64,000 nucleotides of DNA from Asterias amurensis (GCF_032118995.1 NC_092668.1:4815501-4879500), one strand, 5' to 3'; numbered from the stretch's first letter, positions 11,801 to 23,826 are shown. The notes: generated by a model not told the origin, from the sequence alone. Numbers and translations are program-made.

Positions 11801-14800
11801 GGTAATTTTTGACTCCAATTACTAACATGACTAATTGCAAATTTTGAGAGTAAAATGGTTATTAACCAGTATCTACGATGTATATTTGACATAAAAAGTA
11901 ATAGTTGAAACCAAAATTCTGCCAACCCATTTGATTCAACAATCAATCAATCAATGACAGGACAGACCTAGAGCTGCCAGCATTTGCATCTTGCAATCAG
12001 TGGAAATTTTGTACAACCAGGGAGATGTGTTAATTCAATATGGCACAGGTGCAACTTGCCATTTGCCCCCCATGCCAAAAAGAGGAAATGGCCGATCACA
12101 CTTTATTTTGTACATCTTTTTTTTCTTTCAGTTTCTAAGGCACTGCTTTGAAAAGAAAAAGAGGAAATCAGCTGATTGGCTGCAAAAGTTGCATGCCTGA
12201 TGATGGGCATCAGGAAAAAAATTCCATTATAAAAGAGAGATTTTTCAAATGATTGGTTTTTTTTCAGGGAACTTTACGCGTATCAAGGAGTTGGTACAGA
12301 TCTGTAGATCTACCCAAAGCCATCCTTTCTTTTTTCTTTTTTTTCACAACAACAGGGTTTCCGATTAATTCAATGTACTTTTCCCTTGTGGTTTAATGTT
12401 TCATTTAGACGCTAGAGCCAGTCATCTTGCTACCAGCAAGCCATGGTATCATTATTTAAACCTTCATTACATTGATAGAAATCCAAAACTCCGCCACAAC
12501 CCTTCCTTTACATTTCCCCCCTCATGCCTCCCCCTCCCCCAGCACCAAAAACACATTTCTCCAGACGGGAAGTTATCTGTAATCTTCCTAACCGACACCC
12601 ACACTTGGTGAAAACAATCTCACTTCCCATGACTTACATGTACATTGTATGTGAGTATCAATAATGTATCACCCCCATCAAGACTCAAGGGCAGGTCTTA
12701 ATCTGTTCTCCTCTAAATTGGCACAGACGGTAAATTTGTGTCTTGTGGGGGTTAAATAAAATGCCAAACTCTTGCTCTAACTTTATGAGGAAAATCTCAG
12801 CAAATCGTGTTTAAGGGACAGTGACTTTGCCTTGGATCGGTCGAGTTGGTCAGTAAAAAGCATTTAAAACCGTTTGTTATGAAACGCATAATGGTTAGAA
12901 AGATGTTTTAAAAGTAGAATATAAAGATCCACACAAACATGCCTCGAGATTGCGTGGTGTTCCTTTAACTAAGCCAACTAACATTTAATCAGCCTTTTTA
13001 GGAGTCAAACACTTCCTTGACTTCGCAAAATGGCGCGCCGTGTTAGTTCCTGATGTATATTAAGGAAAACCATGCATTTTCGAGGCATGTTTATGTGGAT
13101 CATTATACACCATATGGATTTTATTACAAACGATTTCAAATGCTTTTCAAAGGCCAACTCGCTCCATCCAAGGCAAAGTGTCCCTTTAAGTGCAAGGTGT
13201 GTACTTCTAGAATGATTGCCAAGATTGCCGTAGGATGATTTGAAGATTAAGCCCTCAATACAACAGGTGAATCTTATAATCTGAGTTTCAAACAAACACC
13301 GCCTTGTTGCAGAGGTAGTTCAATATCCGGTAGAGAAAGACAAGAAAACTAACACGGAGGTTTGACCCTCATTTTTTTATAAACCAATCATGGTTTGGCT
13401 GTGTTTTTCTCTGGTCACAAAGGGAGTTTAGGTTTACCCGATTAATCCATATTCCTGGAAGTGTGAAATGTACTACATGTATAATGTGAAGGGAAAACGA
13501 GTAAACTACGAGGTTTTACTCTCATTTTTTAAACCAATCATGGTTTCGCTGTGGGTTTTTTTGGTCAGAAAGAGTTTTATGGGGTGTCGGTGGTGGCAGA
13601 TTTACCCTATAAATCAATATTCTTGGAAGTGTATGATGGACTACAATGTGAAGGGGAAACTAGCGAACTAGGAGTTTTTACTCTCATTTTTTTAAAAACC
13701 AATAATGGTTTTGCTGTGTTTGTTTTTGGTCAGAACGAGTTTTTTGTGGACTGTACATGTCGCTGGTGGCAGACTTACCCAATAAATCCATATTCTTAGA
13801 AGTGTATAATGGACTACAACGTGAAGGGAAAAATAGTGAACTACACACACGAACATGTAGGAGGTTTTACTCTCATTTTTTAAACCAATCATGGTTTTGC
13901 TGTGTCTCTCTTTGGTCAGAAAGAGATTTTTGGGTACATGTCGCTGGCAGCAGATTAACCAACTTTTTGTAAATTATCAATTTTTTGTCAACTGCATGTA
14001 TACAATTTGGTCTTGTTGACAGAAAACTTTAATAGACCCATTGCACGTGACGTCACACTCTCAAAAAGGAGGCAAATACTGTTCTCTATGCCTAAACGTG
14101 TGCGTGTGAATTCAGTCTACCTGCAGCGTTTCGCGTTATGCAAGGTGGAGCTATCGATTTCCTACACAATACAGAACGCGCCTTACAAACAATACCTGTA
14201 ACTTGTGAGTACGCTACGCGTATTGCAAGGTATCTATAGGTTTAAAGGACTGACCAACATGTTTAATGTACAAAGTACATACAAGTCTTGTTCAGGATTT
14301 TGAAGGTCTGCCCTTTCTGTTCAGGCTAATTTACTTTAAGGTGCTAAATAATTGGGTCTCAAAACTCATCACTGCAATTACCTTTCTTTCTGAAAGTTTG
14401 TAATACATGTATGTACTTAGCGCCCGATCCATACTTCCTGGGAATGTGAATGCGATGCGAATGCGATACGAATTTTGACGTTCACAAAATCCTAACAAAT
14501 AATTTGCAACCAAACATTTGTTGCTGTGAAAACAGCCATATGGCAGAAAAAAGCGCTTTGCATAACTTTGCACTCGCAGGAAGTATGAACCAGGCTTCAG
14601 AAAACAATTGGTATCCTTAAAATCAGCTTACCGATCACGCCTACAACGTTAGCAGAAGAGGCCCCTTGCTTAGTTACTAAGTTCAGCATCCTGAAATGAT
14701 GAGAGCACAATTCAATATGAGCCAAAAAAGAAACAGGCAAAGCTTAATGAATGTGTAAATTTGCATCGACAATCATAAAGAACATTACTTGGTTTTACCC

Positions 14801-17800
14801 ATACTTCAAGGTACATGTGTCTAGCACTGAATACACTCACAGTACTTGCACATTGAAAAAGATGTTAAAAGATAAGTAGGATTTGAAACTTTGCATGGTG
14901 GAAATACGATATATGGAAAGGTTTGCGGTAACACCATTTAATGACTATCTCTAACGAGTTGGGGTGGTTCTGAAAATAACTGTTGGTTTCAACTCGACGT
15001 TTCGATCAGTATGCTCTGATCGTCTTCTGGAGAAAGAAGTTGTCATTTTTATGAACGCTTTTCAGATTGTTTACTAAGCTTGGGCGATATCGATTTATTT
15101 TATTCACGATATATCGCCGACAATATATCGCGATTAATTAAATTTGACATCATCAGTATTCAAACATCAAGTAAAAGTTGTAGAAGAGACAGTCATATCA
15201 TAGAAGAGCTGTTCTAATGACCTATTCTTCTGGTTTTACTCCAAACCCATGGGGTGCAATATGTCTAAGCTTGCAAATACATCGCGATATTTAATCAATA
15301 TAGCGATAATCGCGATATATCGCGATATATCGATATTTCGATTAAAACCAAATCCATCCGATATCGAAATCGTTTCCAAATTAATATCGCGATATTCGAT
15401 AATATCGTGATATCGCCCAAGCCTATATTGTTTGTCTCCTTTTTTGCTTTTAAATCAGTCCAATTTTAAAAGACATCAACAATCAGAAAGCAGCCTCAGA
15501 CGACAAATAAGAGGGGTTTTGATCGTACATTAAACTGGGATACATTAAAGGCAGTGGACACTATTGGTAATTACTCCAAACAATTATAGCATAAAACCTT
15601 ATTTGGTAAAGAGTAATGGGGAGAGGTTGATGGTACAAAACACTGTGAGAAATGGCTCCCTCTAAAGAGACGTAGTTTTCGAGAAAGAAGTAATTTTCCA
15701 CGAATTTGATTTCGATACCTCAGTTTTAGAATTTGAGGTCTTGAAATCAAGCATCTGAAAGCACACAACGTCGTGTGACAATGGTGTTTTTTCTTTCATT
15801 CGTATCTCGAGGACCAATTGAGCTCAAATTTTCACAGGTTTGTTATTTTATGCATACATTGTAGATACAGCAAGTGAGAAGACTGATCTCTGACAATGAC
15901 CAATAGTGTCCCCAGAGTCTTTAAACTAGAACTACATGTAGTATGCAAGAAAATTGGTAATAAATCTTAACAAGACCAATTATGGAGACCATCTCTGGAG
16001 ATTTAGAATGACTAATCTTTCAAATTGAAGTAATCTAAGATATTAAGTGTAGGCGTAAAGAGCGGATTAAAGAAATGGCCACTCAAGTCTGTCCAGGAAA
16101 ACAAAACAACCCGCAAAAAGACGATCACAAAATTCTAGGAATATTTGAAGAATCTACTGAATGCATTTTGAAAAACATCAAGTTAAAAAAAAAAAAAATC
16201 AACTCAACAGGGTTATAAATATATCTGTTCATTAAATAAAAAATCTGTAAAACATAACATCTGAATAAACTCAGCCCTGTGTAATCCGCTGTAAATCAAA
16301 CTCAGTAGGCCTAAGCCTAAATTTCCGGTGTAGATGTAAATGCCACCAATCAATTTAAATGATAATTTAGCCAGGCATAGAATAATCCTTCCATAAAGTC
16401 ATCCAAGTTATCGTTTGTATTAATACATTCATGGGTCGATATCCGGCTTGGCTTAGCTTTATAACTTCATCAATTGAGATTGTGGATTACCCTAACAATG
16501 TACAATGCATAATGGCTCAAATCAAGAGGGCACACTTCCTTTAAAGGCACTGGACACCTTTGGTAATTGCCAAAGACCAGTCTTCACACTTGGTATATAG
16601 ATGTACATGTGTTATGCAATATCCAGGCCTGATACTTCGAGGAGGAAACAAAGGCGATTGCCTCCGTGTCCCCTGGTCATTGCCTTGGTGCCCTTGAAAT
16701 GCTCCAGTACAAGTTTGCAATTTCATCATAGGGTGCCCTTTTTACCAAGAAGAAAATGCCTTGAGGCCCTTGCCCTTTCAAAAACGTAGCATACAGCCCT
16801 GATTATCCATGGACGTTTGAGCTCAATGGTCGTCGAAATTGCGAAAAACTAATGGAAGGGAAAAAAACACCCTTGTCACACAAGTTGTGTGCTTTCAGAT
16901 GCCTGAATTCAAGACCTCGGCTGATGTTGATCTACATTATAGACGATGTGACCTATGTTTACATTCAAACCGCCCTCTGTTGAAAAAACAATACGTCATG
17001 TTTCGCCGAGCAAAAAGACGCGTAGTCATGGTAAGATTGCATACACCTTCTAGCTGGCTGCCAAAAGACAAAGGTTTTGCCCGGCAGTATGCGCGCGAAT
17101 CATGTTTAGTTTTCGAGTGACGTCAGAGGTCACATCGTCTATACCGGTAATGTCATGAATGTACGTGTACTGTACATGTATGTTGTAACACTTACTGTGA
17201 GACTCTGACTTTACCGCTCAACTCCCGCGTTTCTTTGGTCGATATCCTAACACCGTTTAGCGCACCATACACAGCACCTGTGAAGTCATAAATCACCATA
17301 AAATAATTGTCGTAATCAATCATAGAAATTGGAGAAACATTTTGCCTTGCAAAAAAAAGCAAAATCTCCTTCTGAGGAACATTGCATTTCCTTGTGGGGA
17401 ATAAAAAATAGAACTCCCCGCAGACCCATCTGGAATCTGATCACAATTCTACTAAAATAAATCACTAAAATAAACCGAATTTAAAACTGAAACTCATTTC
17501 CTAAGTCCAGATCAATTTAAAGCATCCATCTCTTTTGATAGGGACGATAAGAGTTACTGAATCACACCTGTTTTGTTCTGGAACTCACATTTTGTAAAAA
17601 GGGAAATTTTAGGGAAGATTTGCCGGCAACAAAGATGACAGGTTTTTCAAATGTTCATTTCCTACATTTATTCCCTTCATATTCAATAAGATCATCTTTT
17701 GGTGCCCAACTCAAAGGCTAATTGTTCTCTGACTTTCAATCTTTGAAAGTTAATTTCCTTTATAGGGACCCAAGACTTCCTGAAAGTTCCTAGATAATTT

Positions 17801-20800
17801 CTGCCTTCATTTGATTAAAGTACAAACCAATCTATCTTAAAGCCATTATACAAAAACAAAAATAAAAGTTCACAGTGGATTTTAGTTCAAGATTTTAGTT
17901 CAAGATCAGTGGTTGTGTTGTTCATGCTGAAATGACTTGCACAAAAATGTTTGCACAATCAGTCGATCTTGCAGGAATAGTTTGTGCAAATTTGCCGATC
18001 ATGCAGGAATGGTTTGTGGTTTGTGCAATCGACTTATCTATTGAGCATGAATAGTTTGCGCAATTTGGCGATAGTGCAGGTATAATTTGCGCAATATGCC
18101 GATAGTACAGGAACAATTTGCGGTGTTTGGAGATCGTGCATGAATTATTTGCGAAATTTGACAACAGTGCAGGAATGATTTGCGCAATTTGACAATAGTA
18201 CAGGACTGGTTTAGCGCCCAGACAAAATTTAACCCTGTCATGCCTGTGGAGAACCCTGCTAGTGAGAAGACTGGTCTTTGACAATTACCAAAGGTGTGTC
18301 CAGTCACTTTAAGCATGTCAAGAGGGGAAAAAATAGTAATAATCTACAAAAAAATAATAAGTTATCAGAAAACAAACTGTTTTTCCAGGATCAGTTGAAA
18401 TGTTTGCTCATACCTGCCATAACTGAACTTCCAATTTGCGAAAACGCCAATTCAAATCTTCCTCTAGCACGGGCCTGACCCGTGGGAACGATGAACTGAG
18501 GCCCACCCTGTCAAGAAAAAAAAAGAAAAAAAATTAAACAAAATCAGAAATGATCTGTTAATTAAAAGCCTGAGGCAATTGATGCAATCAGCTTATGTAA
18601 TCGGATCTTCTGATCTCACTTGAACCTTTCATCATCTTCCCCTCGATATTCTGAAAGCTCTTCTACATGTATCTGTCTATTTGATATGAATGCAGCAAAA
18701 TAATCTACCACATGGTTGAACTTAAGCAAAAAATCTTAACAGGCTAGGGCCTACAGAAAGGCTGGGGCCCAGGGGCATCACGTCACTTAAAGGCAGTGGA
18801 CACTATACATGTAGGTAATTACTCAACAAAATTTTTAGTATAACAAAATTACTTGGTAACAAGCAATGGAAAGCTGTTGATAGTAAAAAACAGTGTGAGA
18901 AACGGCTCCCTCTGAGGTAATTGTACCTTGAAAAAGACATGAAAGAGGTAATTTATCACTCACACAAGACTTCCGGAATGAAGCCTTTTATTAGGCATCT
19001 GAATTATGGGTCTTTTTTTTTTCTCTCATCATAATCTCACAACTCCACTGACCAATTTCCACTGACCAATCGTGCATACTGGGATACACCAAATGAGAAT
19101 ACTGGGCCCAATTTTATGCCTCTGCTAACCGTAAGCACAGGCGCAGGGAATTCTGCGCCTACGGCAAGGGCATTTCACGGGTTAGCGGCGAATTTTAGCT
19201 TCTGCGCGTGCTACTCCGCAATACTACATGTACATGTAGGAATTCTACGCTTACAAGGCTAGCACGGAAATTCGGCGCTTGCTTGTAAGCGGGGAATCAT
19301 GATCGTAAGCGCAGAATTCGGCGGTAAGCAGAGCCATGAAACTGGGCCCTGGTCTTTGACAGTTATAACAAACACACTTTTCATGAACCAACTCGCCCGA
19401 TCCAAGGCAACGTGTCCCTTTAAAAAAATACAAACAAACTCGGTCTCACCTGGTTCAAGTAGTAGGGGTCAACATTTAGATAGGGAGATATGGATGCACC
19501 AGCTCCTGACGGTACTGCATGGGAAGGAACAAACAAAAACAAAAACATTAGATGAATTTCTTCAGAACTACTCAGACAGTAAAATTATTGAGGTACATTT
19601 GTAATATGAGGTTAGGGGAAGTGGCAGGACTAATACAATAAGTCACGGAGGCATGGAGGCGATTGCATCCATGCCCCCTTTTGTTATCAATGCCTACATG
19701 TAGGTGCCCATGAAATGCTACAGTAAAATTGTACAATTTCTTTCAGGCTTGTATGCTTTGTTTTTGAAAGGGAAAGGGCACCAAGGCATTTTCTCCTCGG
19801 TAATGGGCACCCTATGTATGCCCCCCCCCCCATGAGGATATTGCTAATTTCTAGTAGCATTTCAAGGGCACCACAGCAATGACCAGGGGCATGAAAGCAA
19901 TCGCCTTTGTTGCCTCCCATGAAGTGAAGTATCAGGCTGTCCACAGGTGCCCTTTACTAACTGACCTACATGTAGGAAACGATGCCTTGGTGCCCTCGTT
20001 ACACAGGCCTGAATTGGTCCAATGCACATACCTGTACTGCCAAAAATGATGCCGAAGGTCTTCAGAATGTTTTCTACATGTTTTTCTTTATTTTAAGAAG
20101 CATTATAAAATATAAATATTTTTGAAATTAATAATTTTTGAAATTAGTAAATATTTTGCTTTATAATTTTTTTTGCCTATAGGGTGGATTGGCGCATTGG
20201 CACACAATTTGTATATGTGTCGGCTCAATCTGCAGCAGCAGGGAGAACCCTGGCACAGCAGCCCATGCGCTCACCTTCAAGGATTTGGGTACTTTTTCAA
20301 AATGTCCACAGATTTACATTTTAAAACTTACAGGGTTTGAAGATAATGATAGTGGAAAGCTTCCCTTCAAATTATTGCTAACTGAGGTTCTGTAGTTTTT
20401 GAGAAATGAGTAAAACGAATCACAAAATAATTTTCGTCTAAAAGTGAGACGAAAATTATTTTAGCATGTAAACATGGTAAAATCCAACTAACCAGTTATG
20501 ATATTATACCATAGCATAATTGGTTAATACGTTTTTCATGCTAAAACTGAGATGAAATTTACTTGCTTTACTCATTTCTCAAAAACTACTTGTAACTCAG
20601 TCAGTAAAATTTCAAGGGAAGCTTTCTACTATCATTGTCTTTAAACTGTGTAAGTTAAAGCCAGCGGACACTATCGGTAAGTGTCAAAGACCAGTCTTCT
20701 TACTTGCTGTATCTCAACATAAAATGCATAAAATAACAAAACTGTGACAATCTGAGTATGGTTGGTTGTCGGAGTTGCGAGATAACTATGAAAAGAAAAA

Positions 20801-23800
20801 AACACCCTTGTCACACGAAGTTGTGTGCTTTCAGATGCTTGATTTCGAGACCTCAAATTCTAAACTTGAGGTCTCGAAATCAAATTCGTGGAAAATTACT
20901 TCTTTCTCGAAAAATACTCCATTTCAGAGGGAGCCGTTTCTCACAATGTTTTATTCTACACCAACCTCTATCCCTTTACTCGTTACCAAGGTTTTATGCT
21001 AATAATTATTTGCTAATAAAAAAATATTTGCTAATAAAAAAACCATTCTGTAAAAGGGGTGTTACAATGTTGCAGTGCGTGTTCACTCATAATGGTGCGC
21101 ACGCAGTGCAGCACTGCAACTTTGTAACACCCCTTTTACAGAATGGTTTAGCCCAACAACAAAATATTGCGTTTGCAAAGCGATGAAACAGGTTCAAAAT
21201 ATAAACCTGGGAATTCGCTCCAGGATCTGGTAAGTTTTTGTCCTTTTTCTTCAAAAATATTTTCTCAGTGGTGTTGAGTGTTCATTAGACATTGAGAATT
21301 AACTTCGTGCCCTTAGAATTTGTGTCATGATTTTTGAAAGTGGTAAAAATGTGGCAAGTCTGGTGACTAGCTGTCAAAATTGTACGTGTTGGACCAGATT
21401 AACCGTTGTCGCTCGAACCGGTCTCGTAGCCCTCCAGCCTGGCGGCCGTCGGGAGGAGGGTTACGTTATCGCAACTAGTGCAGACACAGTTTCACTGAAG
21501 ATGACCCCCGACCCAGACAAGTTGCGCCATGCGCTATTTTTAACCGTGGGTGATACCTGACCTAAGACTATGGCTTTATCCGCAAGTAGGTCACTTTTGG
21601 AGGGCTGGCCCCAGAGGTGCATGACGTGACTACGAGAGCGGTGAGTGTGATCGTTCGATTAGCTCTTGTCAGGAGCTCACCCGAACTAGGCAAACGTGTG
21701 CAGAACTGTTGGCAACGTATGCGCAAGTGGAACGCACCCCAGGACTCCCCAGCCCAGGACAGGAGTAGCCCAGAAAAACCCGCCCATCCAAAAACAGTGG
21801 GGGGATGCATGCTTCTTTAAGTTTAAGTAGGCTTTTTCAGTGAAATTTAATGCAGGTGATTTTTTCTCTGAAAAGATGTGGTCTGTTAAGGTGTATTCTT
21901 AGGAGTAAAAATCAATTTAAAATTTTGAAATCGGATGTTTGGTTGCAGAGATATACCGTTTTTAATAAGCGTGGATCGTGAAAAAAACGTACCCGTGTTC
22001 AAGTTCAATTGTTATGTTTTTCTTCATATCGGCCACGGCCAAGTTTAATGCACAGCCTATGGCAATAGAGGGCGCACACTAGGCGAGCGCCCTCTATCAA
22101 TGGGGAGGTTTACAAACTGTGCTTTAAGGCGCTAGTATGATTTTTTATAAACGGCAAAAAGTGATATTTTGTGAATCAAACTGAGGAGCGGCATCGTGGG
22201 GGAAATTGTTAACTATAAAAATTAAATATGTGTTAAGTTTTGCAGGTGTTTGTGTGAATATTCTTTATTAATTATGTCAACAAATAACATTATTAAATTA
22301 ACCAGAATGGAATAAAATTAAAGAGTTTATGACTGGTGTTTTCTTTAATTTAAGATCAGTTGATCCTTTGATTTAAAATTGTAGCATTAACACAGTAAAA
22401 ATTTAGAACAATCTTTAAAAAACTTGAGGATGAAGGCATTGGTATACATGGATTATTTTTGTTATACTTACAAAGACAATTTCTAAAAACTAGTGGCTAT
22501 ACTATCAACTTTTTTGCTCTACTTTCGTTTCAATTAGTATAGGCCTTTAAAAATATATAATAATACTAGTTTCTTTTGTCTCAAGATGAGCAGTCTGTTA
22601 TTATCAATTCAGAACGTAGAAATTATCAAAAAGAAGATCGGGCAGCTTTCCCCCAGCCAAGACGAAACATTATTAGAGCCCCGGCCTATCAAACTTATTG
22701 TAACACACGCCCTCTTGTGGTGGCACATCACGGAAACACGAAGATGTACGACGTACATGTACAATCAGGCGTATTTAGGACAACTTTGCAAGAAATGGTC
22801 GAACAAAACCTTTCGGAGGGAGAAGAAAACATAATCAAATTACACCAAATTTTCACAAGTTAAACTTAAAAGTATGGGAATTAGCACTGACAAAGTCGCA
22901 TTCAATTTTGATGATTGTCTCTGGAAGAAATCTTGATTCAAAAAATGGAAAACGCCGACAAAAATAGGTTTTTATGGTAAAAGCTATGCGGCTAGCTGTA
23001 CGATGTGCGGAATTTTATCGGCTACACGATGATGTAATCATTATCTCATTTAGTGTAAACATGTGCTCCCGCATCGCAAAAAACCGTCTTCGGGCTTCTT
23101 CGGCGCTTTCCAAAGATTTCCGAAATCCGTTGTCCACGGGGTTCATAGGTGACGTCATGCACAAACGAATGGGCGCTGCACGCGAGGCCAAGCCTCTGTT
23201 TTTTGTCGTTGCTCTCTATTTTTTACAATATCTCCGAAAGTATTCATCCGATTTCGAATATTTTTGAAATGTAAGCACGGAGAGAGAATGCTCCTGCCTG
23301 CTGTCAAGTCTCATAGTTGTGAGTTGTACAAAATGTGAGTTATGATTTAATATATTTCGTTCTTTTTTTTCGGGGCTGTGTGTGTGTGCGTTTTGGTACA
23401 CGTGAAATCAACTTGATGAAACTGCCTAGTTTAAGTCAGTTCCGACCACCCCTCCCATACCCATGTCCCCTACTCTGTAGGAAGCGACGTTGTGAGGGGG
23501 CGAGTTTGTACGCGGAGGGGGCGAGCTTGCTGGGGGCGACTTTGTAGGGGGCGACTTTGCCAGGGGGTGAGATGACTAGCAATCCTTTTTCGACACCTAC
23601 CAAGAACCATGGAGGTAGAATTAGAATTAGATTAATTCTACCATGCAAGAACCAACGCAACGGAAACGGCTTGCCTCTTGTTGGTCTCAAAATAACATAA
23701 CAACTATCTAGGCCCTACAATGATAAATCAAATGTAATAGGAAATAATATACCAACCTGAAACATTTAACCTCGGATCCACTGTGCCAAATGAACCAAAT

Positions 23801-23826
23801 ATTCCTGAATTTTGTTGATCCATCAT
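8883..23826 (-). CDS. TIMM23: TIMM23, mitochondrial import inner membrane translocase subunit (7 coding exons)
   Basis: Channel-associated core subunit of the TIM23 complex, which moves presequence proteins across or into the mitochondrial inner membrane. Coding exons, in transcript order: 23826-23757, 19514-19450, 18507-18414, 17277-17196, 14690-14632, 10992-10882, 8995-8883. All have AG acceptors and GT donors and join in frame to 594 nt (197 residues plus TAA). Human TIMM23, from memory, is about 209 residues and the N-terminus here is shorter. Recognisable blocks are SPYLNVDPYYL (N-terminal intermembrane-space part), FIVPTG and RGRFELAF (start of the Tim17/22/23 domain), GAVYGALNGVR (glycine-rich helix), QMLNLVTKQGA, RGTEDELNTLGAATATGLLYK and the C-terminal QSL. 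The start is the first of two adjacent ATGs (residues MMDQQ); the second could be used instead. Introns carry many nested MITEs. Poly(A) site not identified. Confidence 0.95.
9027..9525. repeat. Imperfect tandem repeats in TIMM23 intron 6, including decayed last-exon copies
   Basis: Recurrent ACACAAGTTAAACTAGTTA words at roughly 60-150 bp spacing. The block at 9171-9235 repeats the start of the last TIMM23 exon plus its acceptor (GACCAGCTCCCTTGACC, CTGGCCGCAAATTACAC), with the acceptor AG changed. A weaker copy lies near 9325-9385. Confidence 0.55.
9526..9650. repeat. Family L dispersed repeat
   Basis: GTGCCCTTGAAATGCTACAG, then GAAAATGCCTCGGTG and GCCCTTCAAAAACACAAGGC, as in 16617-16805. 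Confidence 0.6.
10026..10222. mobile_element. Family A MITE, left half only
   Basis: TTAAAGAAACACCTTGC start through GGTCGACCATTTTATGG; the second arm is missing. Confidence 0.7.
10480..10625. repeat. Family L dispersed repeat
   Basis: GATTGCCTACGTGCCCC, GGTGCCCTTGAAATGCTCC and CCAAGAAGAAAATGC shared with 16617-16805. Confidence 0.6.
11154..11310 (+). mobile_element. tRNA-derived SINE, family T1
   Basis: Pol III A-box-like TGGTCTAGTGGTAAGGCG and B-box-like GGGTTTGAATTCC, then the family-specific GTGATTTGCC and T-run plus TTCACAG. Body matches 62786-62958 and, inverted, 55082-55312. Confidence 0.7.
11311..12810. other. TIMM23 intron 5, mostly unique
   Basis: No repeat family recognised for most of it. 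A plus-strand block at 11637-11801 has an acceptor-like CTTTTCTACAG-type start, an open frame and a GTAATT donor-like end, but no motif I know. T-runs at 12117-12127 and 12329-12344. Confidence 0.3.
12811..13189. mobile_element. Family A MITE, complete but diverged
   Basis: TTAAGGGACAGTGACTTTGCC to GGCAAAGTGTCCCTTTAA. The central hairpin has changed to GACTTCGCAAAATGGCGCGCC. Confidence 0.75.
13340..13965. repeat. Minisatellite, four units of about 150-190 bp
   Basis: Units start near 13360, 13511, 13676 and 13866 with TTTACTCTCATTTTTTAAACC and include AACCAATCATGGTTT, TGGTCAGAAAGAG and ATATTCTTGGAAGTGTA. Copies differ by small indels. Lies in TIMM23 intron 5. Confidence 0.75.
14755..14862 (-). 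mobile_element. SINE T1, 3' body fragment
   Basis: AAATTTGCATCGACAATC, TTGGTTTTACCCATA and TAGCACTGAATACACTCA match the tail of 55082-55312. Confidence 0.5.
14915..15065. mobile_element. Family M repeat
   Basis: GGTAACACCATTTAATGA, TGGTTTCAACTCGACGTTTC and GCTCTGATCGTCTTCTGG; shared with 36815-37500. Confidence 0.55.
15078..15422. mobile_element. Family G element rich in ATATCGCGATAT words
   Basis: GCTTGGGCGATATCGAT start and GATATCGCCCAAGC end form terminal inverted repeats; the arms hold many self-complementary TATCGCGATA words. A second copy is at 54151-54526. Confidence 0.75.
15545..15924. mobile_element. Family B MITE, complete
   Basis: TTAAAGGCAGTGGACACTAT to CCCAGAGTCTTTAAA; central inverted pair at 15713-15750. 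Confidence 0.85.
15925..16540. other. TIMM23 intron 4, no feature seen
   Basis: AT-rich; A-run at 16187-16199. Nothing recognised. Confidence 0.3.
16541..16925. mobile_element. Family B MITE split by a family L insertion
   Basis: Left terminus TTAAAGGCACTGGACACC (16541-16597) and internal blocks 16812-16925 belong to one copy, interrupted by repeat L. The right part is replaced by family H. Confidence 0.65.
16617..16805. repeat. Family L dispersed repeat, fullest copy
   Basis: CAGGCCTGATACTTCGAGG, GATTGCCTCCGTGTCCC, TGCCTTGGTGCCCTTGAAA, CAAGAAGAAAATGCC and CATACAGCCCTGATTA in order. Confidence 0.65.
16938..17142. mobile_element. Family H palindromic MITE
   Basis: Ends TATAGACGATGTGACC and GGTCACATCGTCTATA, with GTGACGTCAGAGGTCA near the right end. 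Other copies at 30061 and 34234. Confidence 0.75.
17278..17937. other. TIMM23 intron 3, left part, no feature seen
   Basis: Unique-looking AT-rich sequence; nothing recognised. Confidence 0.3.
17938..18207. repeat. Minisatellite of 31-bp units
   Basis: About eight imperfect units of the type AATTTGCGCAATTTGACGAT plus AGTGCAGGA. The 120-codon minus-strand frame at 17922-18284 is a by-product of this repeat. Confidence 0.75.
18250..18311. mobile_element. Family B MITE terminal fragment
   Basis: AGTGAGAAGACTGGTCTTTG to the terminus TCCAGTCACTTTAA. Confidence 0.6.
18787..19359. mobile_element. Composite family B element carrying family F
   Basis: B sequence 18787-19104, then F (19105-19350), then B resumes with TGGTCTTTGACA. 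F interrupts B at the same point in the copy at 38838-39440. The right B terminus is replaced by a family A end. Confidence 0.65.
19105..19350. mobile_element. Family F palindromic repeat
   Basis: GGGCCCAATTTTATGCCTCT start and GAGCCATGAAACTGGGCCC end. The core is rich in TTACCGTAAGC and AATTCGGCGCTT words. Confidence 0.65.
19360..19425. mobile_element. Family A MITE terminal fragment
   Basis: CATGAACCAACTCGCCCGAT to the terminus ACGTGTCCCTTTAA; lies 25 bp from TIMM23 exon 2. Confidence 0.6.
19640..20030. repeat. Family L dispersed repeats, head-to-head pair
   Basis: One orientation near 19640-19760, the opposite near 19750-19935 (CATTTCAAGGGCACCACAG), then a third part to 20015. The A/T-free run CCCCCCCCCC at 19821 is between them. 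Confidence 0.55.
20275..20655. mobile_element. Family C palindromic MITE
   Basis: GTCCACAGATTTACATT, TTTTTGAGAAATGAGTAAAA and the inverted TTTACTCATTTCTCAAAAAC, with a central TCACAAAATAATTTTCGTCT pair. Copies at 26557-26983 and 51517-51666. Confidence 0.7.
20655..21012. mobile_element. Family B MITE, right terminus lost
   Basis: TTAAAGCCAGCGGACACTAT start; follows family C at a shared TTAAAG and ends where the J hairpin begins. Confidence 0.8.
21040..21152. mobile_element. Hairpin MITE J
   Basis: AACCATTCTGTAAAAGGGGT and ACCCCTTTTACAGAATGGTT are perfect inverted ends of 113 bp; the middle pairs TGTTGCAGTGC with GCACTGCAAC. Confidence 0.75.
21170..21832. repeat. Family K segment, copy 1
   Basis: Co-linear with 32247-32807: GGTTCAAAATATAAACCTGG, GATCTGGTAAGTTTTTGTCC, CGGCCATCGGGAGGAGGGT, CCCCCGACCCAGACAAGTTG, TCGTTCGATTAGCTCTTGTC. 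Copy 1 lacks about 40 bp present in copy 2. Open frames differ between copies, so I do not call a gene. Confidence 0.65.
21840..23750. other. TIMM23 intron 1, mostly unassigned
   Basis: No known repeat or exon. Inverted pair AGAGGGCGCACACTAGGCGAG and GCGCCCTCTA at 22065-22098. A plus-strand frame at 22576-22863 (95 codons) starts after a pyrimidine tract but shows no motif I know. GGGGGCGAG words repeat at 23496-23575. ACCATGGAGGTAGAATTA near 23608 is a short hairpin. Confidence 0.3.

Noticed and set aside
17922-18284. 120-codon frame on the minus strand
   Set aside because: Falls in a 31-bp tandem repeat; no start context or domain.
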